Of a stretch of 64,000 bases of DNA, positions 27,478 through 36,265 are shown piece by piece. Each line of letters begins with the position of its first letter. The first letter of the stretch is position 1. The stretch is from Halocatena marina (lineage in GTDB: Archaea; Halobacteriota; Halobacteria; Halobacteriales; Haloarculaceae). The translations under genes were made by a program, and so were the position numbers. The stretch covers positions 930,001-994,000 of the forward strand of contig NZ_JALLPK010000001.1 of the NCBI RefSeq assembly GCF_023276375.1. The letters are read 5' to 3'. The notes beneath the pieces are model-generated. The model was not told the origin of the DNA, did no database searches, and was given only the letters and a program-made list of their open reading frames with translations.

Positions 27478-27783
27478 TCACGCTCTCGTGAGCGCGTAAA
27501 GTATTGCAGCCACTCCCCCTAAGTGTGCGGCGGTAACTACCAGCAGAATTTCTGCGTCGGTCGCTGCTGTTAGTATCGCTAATGCGTGCTGTGCGATGAA
27601 CGGAACAGCGGTCAGGAGGACAATACCGACAGCGAGATACAGCATCGGCTGGCTCTCGTTGCGCTGATAGCCACGCACAGCTTGGTATGCGACGAATAGC
27701 CCGGCAGCAGCGGTGATCGCGGCGACAGCGAAGATGAGCAGCTCCGTGTTCGAACCGAACTCCGAGAGTTGCAGTACGCTCAT
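27478..27783 (-). CDS. DUF7521-type membrane protein
   Basis: 101 residues with three hydrophobic helices: TELLIFAVAAITAAAGLFVA, then LYLAVGIVLLTAVPFIAQ, and a C-terminal AHLGGVAAILYALTRA. The cytoplasmic loop YQAVRGYQRNESQPML is conserved with the neighbour at 27780, so the two are paralogues. The ATG overlaps the stop of that gene by 4 nt. The ArsR-DUF7521 arrangement is common in haloarchaea; function is not known. Confidence 0.75.
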   Translation of the reverse strand: MSVLQLSEFGSNTELLIFAVAAITAAAGLFVAYQAVRGYQRNESQPMLYLAVGIVLLTAVPFIAQHALAILTAATDAEILLVVTAAHLGGVAAILYALTRA

Positions 27784-28145
27784 TTTTTCACCCGATCCGA
27801 TCGATCGTCGTCTCTTCCTGTCTGGGGAGAGCGTGCAATCCCGTAGATCGCATAGAGCATGGCCCCGAGCCCGAGCAGTTTACTCGTGTTCGCGGCGACC
27901 GATCGTCCGACCATCGAAACGGGAGTCAGGTTCGTCAACACCAGTTGGATCACGATCGGTCCGGTCGTGAGTAACACCAGTCCGATCGCAAGCGAGAGCC
28001 GAGCAGGGTCCCGGTTACGGAGATAGCCACGGAACACCAGATACGCAACCACGAGCGAGAGCGCTGCGGTCGTGAACAGCCCGAGAAGTACGAGAACAAC
28101 GATGAACGGCGAACCACCGATTGCGGTTTGAAGAACTGGATACAT
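27780..28145 (-). CDS. DUF7521-type membrane protein
   Basis: 121 residues, three membrane helices, with the loop YLVFRGYLRNRDPARLSLAIG matching the family loop of the following gene. The C-terminus is basic and acidic mixed (TGRDDDRSDRVKK), probably cytoplasmic. The ATG at 28145 is 1 nt after the regulator's stop codon. A longer frame upstream from 28382 overlaps the regulator and is not used. Confidence 0.75.
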   Translation of the reverse strand: MYPVLQTAIGGSPFIVVLVLLGLFTTAALSLVVAYLVFRGYLRNRDPARLSLAIGLVLLTTGPIVIQLVLTNLTPVSMVGRSVAANTSKLLGLGAMLYAIYGIARSPQTGRDDDRSDRVKK

Positions 28146-28146
28146 G

Positions 28147-28494
28147 CTATCGTAACCCCTCGAAAAGGTCGGTGAACCGATCGGCGGCGTCTTTTGGCCG
28201 GTGTGTGACTTCGAGTTCGAACGCGCCATCGACCAGTTCGATCGTGATCCGTTCGAGACGTGCGCTGTACGTTTTATAATGATGTCCATCCCGATCGAGC
28301 TGCAACTGCTCAGCGAGGAGATCGTACTCTTGCAGACGCTCGATGCGTCGGTAGATGGTCGAAACTGACGCGTCACACGCATCGCTCAATTCGGAAGCCG
28401 ACATGACTTGGTCGCTCGTGTGAAGGAGAATCGCATGGGCGTACTCGTCTTCGAGGAGCGCAGCGATCTCCCGGACATCGCTCTCCTCAGCCAT
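28147..28494 (-). CDS. ArsR-like winged-helix regulator
   Basis: 115 residues. The winged helix is clear: EDEYAHAILLHTSDQVMSAS, then ELSDACDASVSTIYRRIERL as recognition helix, and YDLLAEQLQLDRDGHHYKTY as wing. A C-terminal strand (ERITIELVDGAFELEV) may serve dimerisation. It is the first gene of a three-gene operon with two DUF7521 membrane proteins, so it probably controls them and itself. The signal is unknown. Confidence 0.85.
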   Translation of the reverse strand: MAEESDVREIAALLEDEYAHAILLHTSDQVMSASELSDACDASVSTIYRRIERLQEYDLLAEQLQLDRDGHHYKTYSARLERITIELVDGAFELEVTHRPKDAADRFTDLFEGLR

Positions 28495-29052
28495 TTCGAA
28501 ACGGGAACCACCCGGGTCTGCATTTCAAAGGTAGTTCAGTTACAGCACGCGCGTCCATGCAATCGTTGTACCGCCATTCACCGGTTATCGACTTAAACGA
28601 AGGGTATCGTTGTCGGATGTCGCCTCCGAATCTTAGCGTAACGGTCGATTCGCGTGTCCTTGAACTACTTTGCTGAAAGGAGTCGTCGTCAACATCGAAG
28701 AGTCCGGTTGTACTCACGGTTGCGAAAATAGGCGTCGGTCCAGCCGACAACGATCAGGTTCCGATGGGACTGGCTCGGTCACCCTGCGTGATTGTTCGGT
28801 CGCTCCGGTACCGGTAGCTGTCGAGTGCCGCGCTTGGGATGGGACCCTCGCTCGCTCTATCTTCGAGGAGCATCAACATATAGTACTATGAAAGTAATTA
28901 CTCGTTTTGAGGATACACATCAGCAGTGACAAAAAGATAAATATTATTACATTATCTTTTCTCGACTATCGCTGGCATCATTCAACAAGGTGGAGTGATA
29001 GTCGAGAAGATAGTACTTGTTTTCTTGTTCAGTCACGTCCGGAGACGAACGC
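28495..29052. other. Gene-poor stretch with a large inverted repeat
   Basis: Only weak open frames on both strands, none recognisable. The right part turns AT-rich (28880-28960) and contains the inverted repeat listed at 28953-29012. The left end should hold the promoter of the ArsR-DUF7521 operon. Confidence 0.4.
28953..29012. repeat. Long inverted repeat (stem-loop)
   Basis: CTCGACTATC (28961-28970) pairs perfectly with GATAGTCGAG (28997-29006). Pairing extends outward through TT/AA and TATC/GATA with a 2-nt bulge, and inward through GCT/AGT with one wobble, giving about 19 pairs around a 20-nt loop. It lies 40 nt upstream of a cysteine-rich micro-ORF. It could be a terminator, a leader structure or the ends of a decayed element. 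Confidence 0.7.
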
Positions 29053-29175
29053 ATGTGCTACTATCTAACGCAATGGTGCATCTCTGAGCGCTGTACAAAC
29101 AAGATGACACCGACCAGCTATTCGGCCTATTGTCGCTATTGTGGTTGTAAAACACGACATAGCGTCGATTGTTGA
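29053..29175 (+). CDS. Cysteine-rich microprotein (40 aa), probable zinc binder
   Basis: The frame encodes 40 residues with seven Cys. Four of them form C-x4-C (WCISERC) and C-x2-C (YCRYCGC) pairs separated by 12 residues, a plausible single zinc knuckle. Aromatic residues flank the knuckles (CYYLTQW, SYSAYCRY). No Shine-Dalgarno is evident, and an inverted repeat lies upstream. It is below usual annotation cut-offs. I call it from the Cys spacing; no homologue is recalled with certainty. Confidence 0.45.
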   Translation: MCYYLTQWCISERCTNKMTPTSYSAYCRYCGCKTRHSVDC

Positions 29176-29659
29176 AATGCACATCAGACTGTTCTGACTG
29201 CTCAGCCTGAGATCGGATTACGACTGGCTCACGTAAACAGTCGAATCACTCTGTGTGCTTTTCTATTCTTCTGAGTGTACTCTGAAACTATCATTGTTAC
29301 TTCTGTTTGATTCTATCTTGTGACCAAGCGATTCATCGTTGATGAATGAGCGAGTCGACATGTGTTGCTTGCGTAGTGCCGAATAGTGCGACTAACTTCA
29401 TAGACCAGTTGTGATCGTTCAATATCGTTCGGCCATACAAGTATAAAATAATGAATATTGGCTTTGGGTGTCCTGCTTATTGCTAATTTGACTGTGTAAT
29501 CAATTTTGACTAACACGATACGCTTGAGTGGTTCTCCAGCCACTGGCGATCGTATTGAAGTGATGTCGGCTACTGCAGCACGTTCATTCAAAAAAGCACT
29601 CTGCACGGTTGTTCAGGCATTCACTACGATGGCTCGTCGAGATCAGCGAAACCGAGGGG
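29176..29659. other. Intergenic region, no supported gene
   Basis: A minus-strand open frame at 29313-29606 exists but has no recognisable pattern and AT-biased composition. Nothing else seen. Confidence 0.35.
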
Positions 29660-29872
29660 TTAGAGAATGAGCGAAACGATCGCTAGCACAATGAAAATGA
29701 GGATGAGTATGTATGCAATCCTCATTGTGAGCCCTGCGATACCGCGCGCACCGACGACGTACGCTATAATTGCAAGAATGATGAAGACGACTGCGAGGGA
29801 GGCGAACGATCCACCCCCCATTTGGAGCGCAGGACCGAAGACGGAGGCAGCAGAGAACAGCGGGATCGTCAT
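29660..29872 (-). CDS. Small membrane protein, DUF1328-like
   Basis: 70 residues from the ATG at 29872. Two membrane helices: SFASLAVVFIILAIIAYVVG and MRIAYILILIFIVLAIVSLI, joined by ARGIAGLT. That layout, with the Ala/Gly loop between helices, fits the DUF1328 (YtjA) group of small membrane proteins. Function unknown. A longer reading from a TTG at 29911 adds 13 polar residues and is less likely. Confidence 0.7.
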   Translation of the reverse strand: MTIPLFSAASVFGPALQMGGGSFASLAVVFIILAIIAYVVGARGIAGLTMRIAYILILIFIVLAIVSLIL

Positions 29873-30861
29873 TGTCCGATTCCCCACGACGTTACTGGCT
29901 TCTGTTGGCAAATATTGTCTACAACACTAACAAGACTCTGTAAACTAACCATATATCTAATTACTGTCTTCCAGTATATTACTTTTGTGGATCCATTCGA
30001 TATACAGACATTACAATCGTCCCACGATCATTGTCCCGCAACTGTCGATATCCGACAGTCTCACACCATAAGCCACTCGGACGATGTATCGTGCCAACGG
30101 TTGCGGTCCATTACAAACGTATGCTTGTAACAGCAAGCCGTTTATTTATACAAACGGCCTCTTGATTAGGTACGAGTAGGATCTCGGTCAGAAGAGCAAT
30201 CAACGCGGCGTTCGACGCTCGGATTTGATCAATACTGTCTAACGGTCAGCGTTCTCATCGCGCCATGCTCCCCCGAAAAGGTACGATACAACATCTCTAT
30301 CGGAGCCGTTGATCACTCGCTGGAGAATCACACTCCTGTCCTCGCATCTCGACGAACCAAACAGATCGAGTTTACTGGATCAAATTGAGTGACGATCCGT
30401 GTAGCGCATTTCGTAATCCAGTCCAACGCTCCTGAATGGGTGGACATTCGAGACACTATCCCCGTAGCTTCTCCGAAAGGGCAGCGTAGTGATACACTGA
30501 AATGCTGGAACGTGGTGACTTCCCCGCGAACTGTCGTGCGATGCTGACACCGAACCCCGTTGAGCGCGAATAGTCGACGACGCTTCGGTAATTAGCTGCC
30601 GGTACAGAACAACAGAAATTTCAGATGTAATTAATATTCGGAATCGTGATCAGAGATACTTTGAAAGCAGCGGTCTTACCAATCGGTGCTGAGAAAGAGC
30701 CGATACTAATGCACGACCTACATCCACTACTCGAAACAATATCTCTCCTCAGTCATGACTGACTCACCGGTGATGATGGTTCAGGCGACGGAGCAGGCAA
30801 GTAGCCGTCCAGATAGTCACTCGCCACGCTGTTGTGCATCGTATCAAACAGTGGTGCTGCG
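29873..30861. other. Long region without recognised genes
   Basis: Nearly 1 kb with no convincing coding frame on either strand. It begins AT-rich (29930-30160) and becomes mixed. Nothing recognisable; a decayed gene cannot be excluded. The right end precedes the FNT channel gene, but I see no clear TATA box at the usual distance. Confidence 0.4.
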
Positions 30862-31806
30862 ATGAGTTCAGACGACAACATTCGAGAAGCGATCGATCGC
30901 GCTCGCAGCGGCGCACCCGCTGCCGGAGAAGCGGTTCGTGATCGATTCTCGGCAGACGAGATTTTTCAACGAATCGTCGCAAGTGCAGACTCCGAGATGG
31001 AGTCTGGTGGTCGGGAACTCTTTTTTAGTGGTTTGGCTGCTGGCTTTGCGATCACGCTTACTTTCTTAGCCCACGCAGTGTTCACTGCGGCGTTTCATAC
31101 ACCTGCACTCAATGCCATCCTCTACCCGATCGGCTTCATCTACATTATTCTCGGTCGGTACCAACTCTACACCGAGAATACGCTTCCACCAGTCACACTC
31201 GTGCTGACGCGATTGGCCAGCATTCCTCTTTTATTGGAGGTATGGACTATCGTACTGCTCGGCAACGTTCTTGGCGCAACTGTTGGGGTAATCGTGCTCG
31301 CTTACACCAGCGTGTTATCACCAGAAGCTGCACACGCAGGTGCCGAATTTGCGACGAAAGGGATACAACTCGGATGGTGGGATGTGTTCTTCAAAGCGAT
31401 TTTCGCTGGGTGGATTGTCGCGGGGGTTGTGTGGCTCGACCACGCTGCGCGTGATACTATCACACGTCTCGTGCTCATCTACATCGCGTTTTACACGATC
31501 TCAGCCGTTGATCTGTATCACGTCGTCGTGACTGCGTGTGATGCGCTCTATCTCGTTTTAGTCAGCAACACTGGTTTGATACCTATCTTCGTTGACTTCT
31601 GGCTGCCGGTCTTACTCGGTAACACGATTGGCGGTGTCTTTCTCGTAGCCCTCGTGAATTACGCACAAACGAGCGAACGCCGGTTCCCGGAGTATGAGAC
31701 ACGCGGACCAGAGCTCAACCTCTCTGAGTGGATTTTTGGTCACCACGCAGGGCGACAACGTGCTGCCAAGGAATCGAACGAGACGAACGAGAATTCTGAG
31801 GAATGA
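30862..31806 (+). CDS. Formate/nitrite transporter (FNT) family channel
   Basis: 314 residues starting MSSDDNIREAIDRARSG. After a cytoplasmic Asp/Glu helix (about 50 residues) there are six membrane helices. FNT-type landmarks are FFSGLAAGFAITLTF, GRYQLYTENTLPPV, the NVLGATVGV loop and the second-half GNTIGGVFLVALVNY. The closing tail is acidic and probably cytoplasmic. FNT channels move small monovalent anions such as formate, nitrite or hydrosulfide. No metabolic partner is adjacent, so the substrate is open. Confidence 0.85.
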   Translation: MSSDDNIREAIDRARSGAPAAGEAVRDRFSADEIFQRIVASADSEMESGGRELFFSGLAAGFAITLTFLAHAVFTAAFHTPALNAILYPIGFIYIILGRYQLYTENTLPPVTLVLTRLASIPLLLEVWTIVLLGNVLGATVGVIVLAYTSVLSPEAAHAGAEFATKGIQLGWWDVFFKAIFAGWIVAGVVWLDHAARDTITRLVLIYIAFYTISAVDLYHVVVTACDALYLVLVSNTGLIPIFVDFWLPVLLGNTIGGVFLVALVNYAQTSERRFPEYETRGPELNLSEWIFGHHAGRQRAAKESNETNENSEE

Positions 31807-32571
31807 GACAATCGACAGAGCTGTGTCTGTTTGAGACGAATCTCGACTCCGCGTTGTCATCGCTCGTTTCGTACTGGCTCTTTGGAAACTCGATTTGGAA
31901 TCCGGATCACAGTAAAAATATTTGCACTCTATTTAGACAGTAGACTGGATGCCCTGTCTGATGGCTGTGACAGTCCTAGCCGGCACTCTCGACCAGCGTT
32001 GTACATCACGATAAGTGACGGATGAGGGAGAACCCAGCGTTCGAGACAGCGTGGTACATTACTTCATAGCGGATAGAGTGGACAACGCGGATTGACTGAC
32101 ACACATTCTAAGTCTCGTCCCAGTGGATGCTACTGGAATACGCAAGCCGCATAACTCCAGTGTGTTGGTCCGTGATTGTTCGAACCGTGCTCCGCGCTCG
32201 ATCGATATGCAGGACCGTTCACTATCGACAGTAACCGAACTAATTCCTAGTCGATCGGTAGTATGTGGGTATTTATTTTTAACAATTTATGCCGAAAGTG
32301 CTGATTCTAGTGCGGGACGATCAATTCGATCGAAGAACACGAAGGCCGGTGCATTGTCTCTAAATCAACTAAGTTGATGAGTACTGTTTCAACGACTGGA
32401 TGATAATTTCATAGCGATCGTGATTCATCACAATCCAAACAACAAGAATCGATTTGTTCGACAGAATCGACGGCAGTCAACTTCGGATTCACCCCGATTA
32501 GCAACGAGACAGCGCAGCCTCCTCCTCTTCCAAGATAGCTATTCGTTTGTGCTATGCTATGCTACGCTGCG
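31807..32571. other. Intergenic region, no supported gene
   Basis: Only short frames with no recognisable pattern. AT-rich runs near 32265-32290 are TATA-like but no gene follows. A pentanucleotide repeat lies at the right end (32551-32575). Confidence 0.4.
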
Positions 32572-32575
32572 CTAT
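32551..32575. repeat. Five tandem GCTAT-like pentamers
   Basis: GCTAT GCTAT GCTAC GCTGC GCTAT, 25 bp. The stop codon of the minus-strand gene ending at 32572 sits in the last unit. Probably slippage-prone; no functional evidence. Confidence 0.6.
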
Positions 32576-32925
32576 TCCAGATTCCCTTTCGAATCCCAGA
32601 TCTCGGTCATCAAATCGACAAACACCGACGTTCGGAGAGAGTAGCCGTCTTCATCTGTTGCGTCGGGATCTATATCCACGATCTGAGAGATGAATTCGTC
32701 GTTGTAGGACATCTCATCGAGTGTGTCTCGCACATCGAACGTGAACGTTCCATCTTCTTCGGTGTCAAGCCAACTGACAACTTGTGCGTGATCGTCGTAT
32801 TCGATCGTATACGTCTCTCCACCGACCAACTCGTGGATATCGGAGAGTTCACCGATTACCTCCCAGCCGTTTGCGCTCTCTACTGAGAGTATCCCATCTT
32901 CGATCCGCGTCTCATACCGTTTCAT
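32572..32925 (-). CDS. Haloarchaeal hypothetical protein
   Basis: 117 residues from the ATG at 32925 (MKRYETRIEDGILSVESANG). Highly acidic, with a beta-rich first half (WEVIGELSDIHELVGGETYT, IEYDD) and a helical second half (TLDEMSYNDEFISQIVDID). The pattern is familiar from uncharacterised haloarchaeal proteins of about 120 residues. The ATG four codons upstream is less likely. Function unknown, no operon partner. Confidence 0.7.
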   Translation of the reverse strand: MKRYETRIEDGILSVESANGWEVIGELSDIHELVGGETYTIEYDDHAQVVSWLDTEEDGTFTFDVRDTLDEMSYNDEFISQIVDIDPDATDEDGYSLRTSVFVDLMTEIWDSKGNLE

Positions 32926-33094
32926 GCCGAAAAGCAACCGTGCGACGCTCTTAATTGCAGCGGTCGTTTCAATACCGTCCCACGATCCGTTTCACCATCG
33001 CGTCCTTTTGCCAGCGGCCCTGTCGAAACCAGAGGTATTCTCTCTAAATCGGACGGTCGTGAACAGTTAAGTGCTGTCGTGTTGGTGTTCTTCC

Positions 33095-34609
33095 ATGCGC
33101 ATACTGTATCTCGATTGTGATTCGCTGCGACCTGATCATCTCGGCTGTTACGGGTATGACCGCGAAACGTCGCCGTCTATCGACCGTGTTGCCAGTGAAG
33201 GACGCCTCTTTCGAAACTACTACGTCTCAGATGCACCGTGTCTTCCATCGCGGACCGCATTCTTCACAGGCCGATTTGGGATTCACACGGGCGTTGTCAA
33301 CCACTCAGGTATCAACGCCGACATCCGGCACCGTGGCCAAAAGCGTGGGACGTCGACAGACGGCACATACCGGACGTTCCCGATGACACTTTCACAGGCG
33401 GGCTATCGCACAGCGCTCGTGAGTCCGTTTCCGACTCGTCACGGCGCTTGGCACATCCTCGACGGTTTCGAGGAGTGGCACGACACTGGTCGAAGCGGTC
33501 GAGAACGAGCGGACGAAGTCTATCCGCACGCGGCGGAATGGCTGCAGTCGCATGCGACTGAAGAAGACTGGTATCTCCATGTCAACTTCTGGGATCCACA
33601 CACTCCATACGACACGCCGTTGGAGTATGGCACCCCGTTCGAAGACGATCCCACTCCGGAGTGGCCCACTGAGGAGCGCATTGCCGAGCAGTACGAGAGC
33701 TACGGGCCACACAGTGCTCACGATCTACACCACGGCTATCTGACCGGAAACGGGCCAGACGATCTCGAACGGACTCCCGACGAGATCGCTTCCCGTGCGG
33801 ACTTTGGGCGGTGGATCGACGCATACGACACGGGAATTCGGTATATGGACGAGTATATCGGGAAGCTCTTTGACCTTCTGGACGAAAACGGCGTTTTCGA
33901 GGAGACGTTAATCGTCGTTTCAGCGGATCACGGTGAAAGTCAGGGTGAGCTAAACGTCTACGGCGATCATCAGGCAGCAGATGAGGCGACCTGTCGGATC
34001 CCACTGCTCGTCTGTGGACCGGGTGTCGAATCTGGCGTCGACAGCAGTCTCCATTACCACCTGGATTTCGCACCGACGCTCGCCGACCTGGCTGGTGTCG
34101 ACGCACCTCCTGCGTGGGACGGACAATCGTTCGCACGCTCCATCACAGACGGAGCCGACACCGGCCGTGCGTTCCTCGTCACCGGACAAGGCGCGTGGGC
34201 CTGTCAGCGTGGCGTCCGCTGGGATGACTGGCTCCTTCTCCGGACGTACCACGATGGATGGAAGGACTTTGAGGCAGTCGAACTCTACAATCTCGCGGAC
34301 GATCCGCACGAGACCGAGAATCTGGTCGATGAGCGTCCCGGTGTGGTCGCAGACGGGATGGCACTGCTCCAGCAGTGGCACAGCCGACGCCAACTAGAAG
34401 CGTCCGTCGGGCGCAACGGTGGTAATCCCGATGCGCCCCGCGGTCTCGTCGATCCGCTGTTTGAGGAGATAAGAGAAGGCGGCCCGACGTATCTCCGTGG
34501 AAACATTGAGGCGTATACTACGCGTCTGCGTGAGACTGGTCGCACCGAACACGCCGAAACGATCGAGCAACGCGATGGCCTTGTTGATCAGGACGAACAC
34601 CTCATCTGA
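33095..34609 (+). CDS. Sulfatase (formylglycine type)
   Basis: 504 residues, starting MRILYLDCDSLRPDHLGCYG, the metal-binding Asp cluster of type I sulfatases. The active-site motif is CLPSR (Cys49 of APCLPSRTAFFTGR), where Cys is converted to formylglycine. Further metal ligands are VVSADHGESQGE. The C-terminal third has YNLADDPHETENL, typical of the family. No signal peptide is seen, so it is cytoplasmic unless exported otherwise. Substrate unknown; sulfated glycans of the S-layer are a possibility. Confidence 0.88.
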   Translation: MRILYLDCDSLRPDHLGCYGYDRETSPSIDRVASEGRLFRNYYVSDAPCLPSRTAFFTGRFGIHTGVVNHSGINADIRHRGQKRGTSTDGTYRTFPMTLSQAGYRTALVSPFPTRHGAWHILDGFEEWHDTGRSGRERADEVYPHAAEWLQSHATEEDWYLHVNFWDPHTPYDTPLEYGTPFEDDPTPEWPTEERIAEQYESYGPHSAHDLHHGYLTGNGPDDLERTPDEIASRADFGRWIDAYDTGIRYMDEYIGKLFDLLDENGVFEETLIVVSADHGESQGELNVYGDHQAADEATCRIPLLVCGPGVESGVDSSLHYHLDFAPTLADLAGVDAPPAWDGQSFARSITDGADTGRAFLVTGQGAWACQRGVRWDDWLLLRTYHDGWKDFEAVELYNLADDPHETENLVDERPGVVADGMALLQQWHSRRQLEASVGRNGGNPDAPRGLVDPLFEEIREGGPTYLRGNIEAYTTRLRETGRTEHAETIEQRDGLVDQDEHLI

Positions 34610-35145
34610 CTAGATTTCTTTTTCACACGGCTCCGGTGGCGGTGCCAGCTCCCCCGAGATTGTGTCTCTCTGTTGTGATCTTTGCGTCTAGTTTCTCCAC
34701 TACAGCCACACCGCGTGCAGTGATCGAAGATAACTGCAACGATATATTCGCTCACTGATGTGAATCATCTTCCTCTCGGAGGTGACAAAGAACTACCGTG
34801 CTGGGTGATATCGGTGATAGATAGTCTGTGGCAAGCGCATGAATGTAATGTATGTATGGGAAGTTACATTCGGGTGCGGATCGATCGTGGACAATCGAAG
34901 TCACACTGGACGACTGGTTCAAAAAGTCATTATTTTGCTAAATTGAGTAGAGTCACAATGATCAATTTGTGCCCAGTACACATTCTCATCTAGCTAAGCG
35001 AGTACATCGATAGAATTAGTGATGCGATCGGCGGGTGACTCACAGCGTTTCTCGAGAAGCGGATCAGACGATTCGATAGCGTGGTATTATAGTCGTAAAC
35101 ATATTCACCATTGAAATGATACTGCTTGCCGTCCCATCGTAACCA
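34610..35145. other. Intergenic region, no supported gene
   Basis: AT-rich toward the right (34840-35110). A plus frame at 34760-34993 has no recognisable features. The right end carries the promoter of the flavoprotein gene at 35146. Confidence 0.4.
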
Positions 35146-35712
35146 ATGTCAGATACAACTGATGTCGCCATCGTCGGCGGCGGCCCAGCAGGACTGAGTG
35201 CGGCGTTGTTCACCGCGAAAAATGGCCTCAATACCGTCGTGTTCGACACAGATGAGACATGGCTGCACAAGGCACATCTGTTCAACTATCTCGGCATCGA
35301 GAGCGTTGATGGCTCTGCATTCATGGAAACGGCTCGCACGCAGGTCGACGAGTTCGGCGTCGATCGGTTGCAAAATGAACTGGTGACGCGTGTCGAGAAC
35401 GGTGAAAATGGTTTCACTGTTGTAAGCGACGGAAACAGCTATCTGGCTGACTACGTCGTGCTTTCGACTGGTGCACGACGTGATCTTGCTGAGAACCTCG
35501 GCTGTGATTTTACAGACGATGGGATCGTTGACGTGTCTGTCACGATGGAAACCACAGTTGCGGACGCCTATGCAACAGGGGCAATGGTACGCGCTGAAGA
35601 GTGGGAAGCGATTATTTCGGCAGGCGACGGAGCGGCCGCCGCACTCAACATTCTCACGAAAGAGAAAGGAGACCACTTCCACGACTTCGATGTGCCCGCT
35701 GACGCCGAGTAA
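35146..35712 (+). CDS. Small FAD-dependent thioredoxin-reductase-like protein
   Basis: 188 residues. The N-terminal dinucleotide fold is VAIVGGGPAGLSAALFTAKNG, and the C-terminal FAD motif region is YATGAMVRAEEWEAIISAGDGAAAALNIL. It corresponds to the FAD domain of thioredoxin reductase without the inserted NADPH domain and without the CxxC pair, so it is not a normal thioredoxin reductase. Similar short flavoproteins are frequent in haloarchaea. Electron donor and acceptor unknown. Confidence 0.8.
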   Translation: MSDTTDVAIVGGGPAGLSAALFTAKNGLNTVVFDTDETWLHKAHLFNYLGIESVDGSAFMETARTQVDEFGVDRLQNELVTRVENGENGFTVVSDGNSYLADYVVLSTGARRDLAENLGCDFTDDGIVDVSVTMETTVADAYATGAMVRAEEWEAIISAGDGAAAALNILTKEKGDHFHDFDVPADAE

Positions 35713-35896
35713 CCTCCTCCGGTCGAACCAGAACAGCGATTGCTAGCCGCTCTCTCTGGTTCGTGGAACGCCGAGTCGGCCCTCCAGTGTGATCTGTATG
35801 ATGTCGGTCTCATTTTCACGGCTAGCGCCACCACGACAGCGAACCATCACGTCCCATGACGCGTGATTTATCCGGCTGTGATGGGTATCCTTGCGT

Positions 35897-36061
35897 ATGT
35901 CTCCTGTGACCTACAGCTGTACCTGTGGTGCAACCCTTCAGTTTAAGCAGGATCTCACGAAGGAGCAGGCCGACATCTACCCGACATGGAAGTGTAGACA
36001 CTGTGGCACTCCGGTTCCGGGCATAACTGCCGAACAAATCAAACACCAACACCCCTCGTAG
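35897..36061 (+). CDS. Small zinc-ribbon protein (54 aa)
   Basis: 54 residues. Two Cys pairs, YSCTCGATLQF near the start and WKCRHCGTPVPG in the middle, make a plausible zinc ribbon of the type found in haloarchaeal small regulators. A TTTAT box near 35866-35870, about 28 nt upstream of the ATG at 35897, supports a leaderless gene. Function unknown. Confidence 0.6.
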   Translation: MSPVTYSCTCGATLQFKQDLTKEQADIYPTWKCRHCGTPVPGITAEQIKHQHPS

Positions 36062-36265
36062 ACAGCGATTGCTGGACACTTCCAACATGGTCAGAACTGC
36101 TGTCGATGAGGTCCTTGAAGCCATCACGATCGAGCACCACTACATCACCCAGACAGCAATGACCTCAATTAGGTAAGGGCTGCATATCAGGGCCAAGTTC
36201 GGTGACGTACTGACCGTCGCTTCGCACCGATTGAGCAACAGGACCCGACACTTCGGAGAGTGTCA

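Noticed and set aside
28487..28750. Minus-strand frame upstream of the ArsR gene
   Set aside because: Overlaps the start region of the regulator and resembles no protein.
29313..29606. Minus-strand frame of 97 codons in an AT-rich gap
   Set aside because: No recognisable motif, no promoter, AT-driven composition.
34760..34993. Plus-strand frame after the sulfatase gene
   Set aside because: No domain, unusual composition, no start signals.
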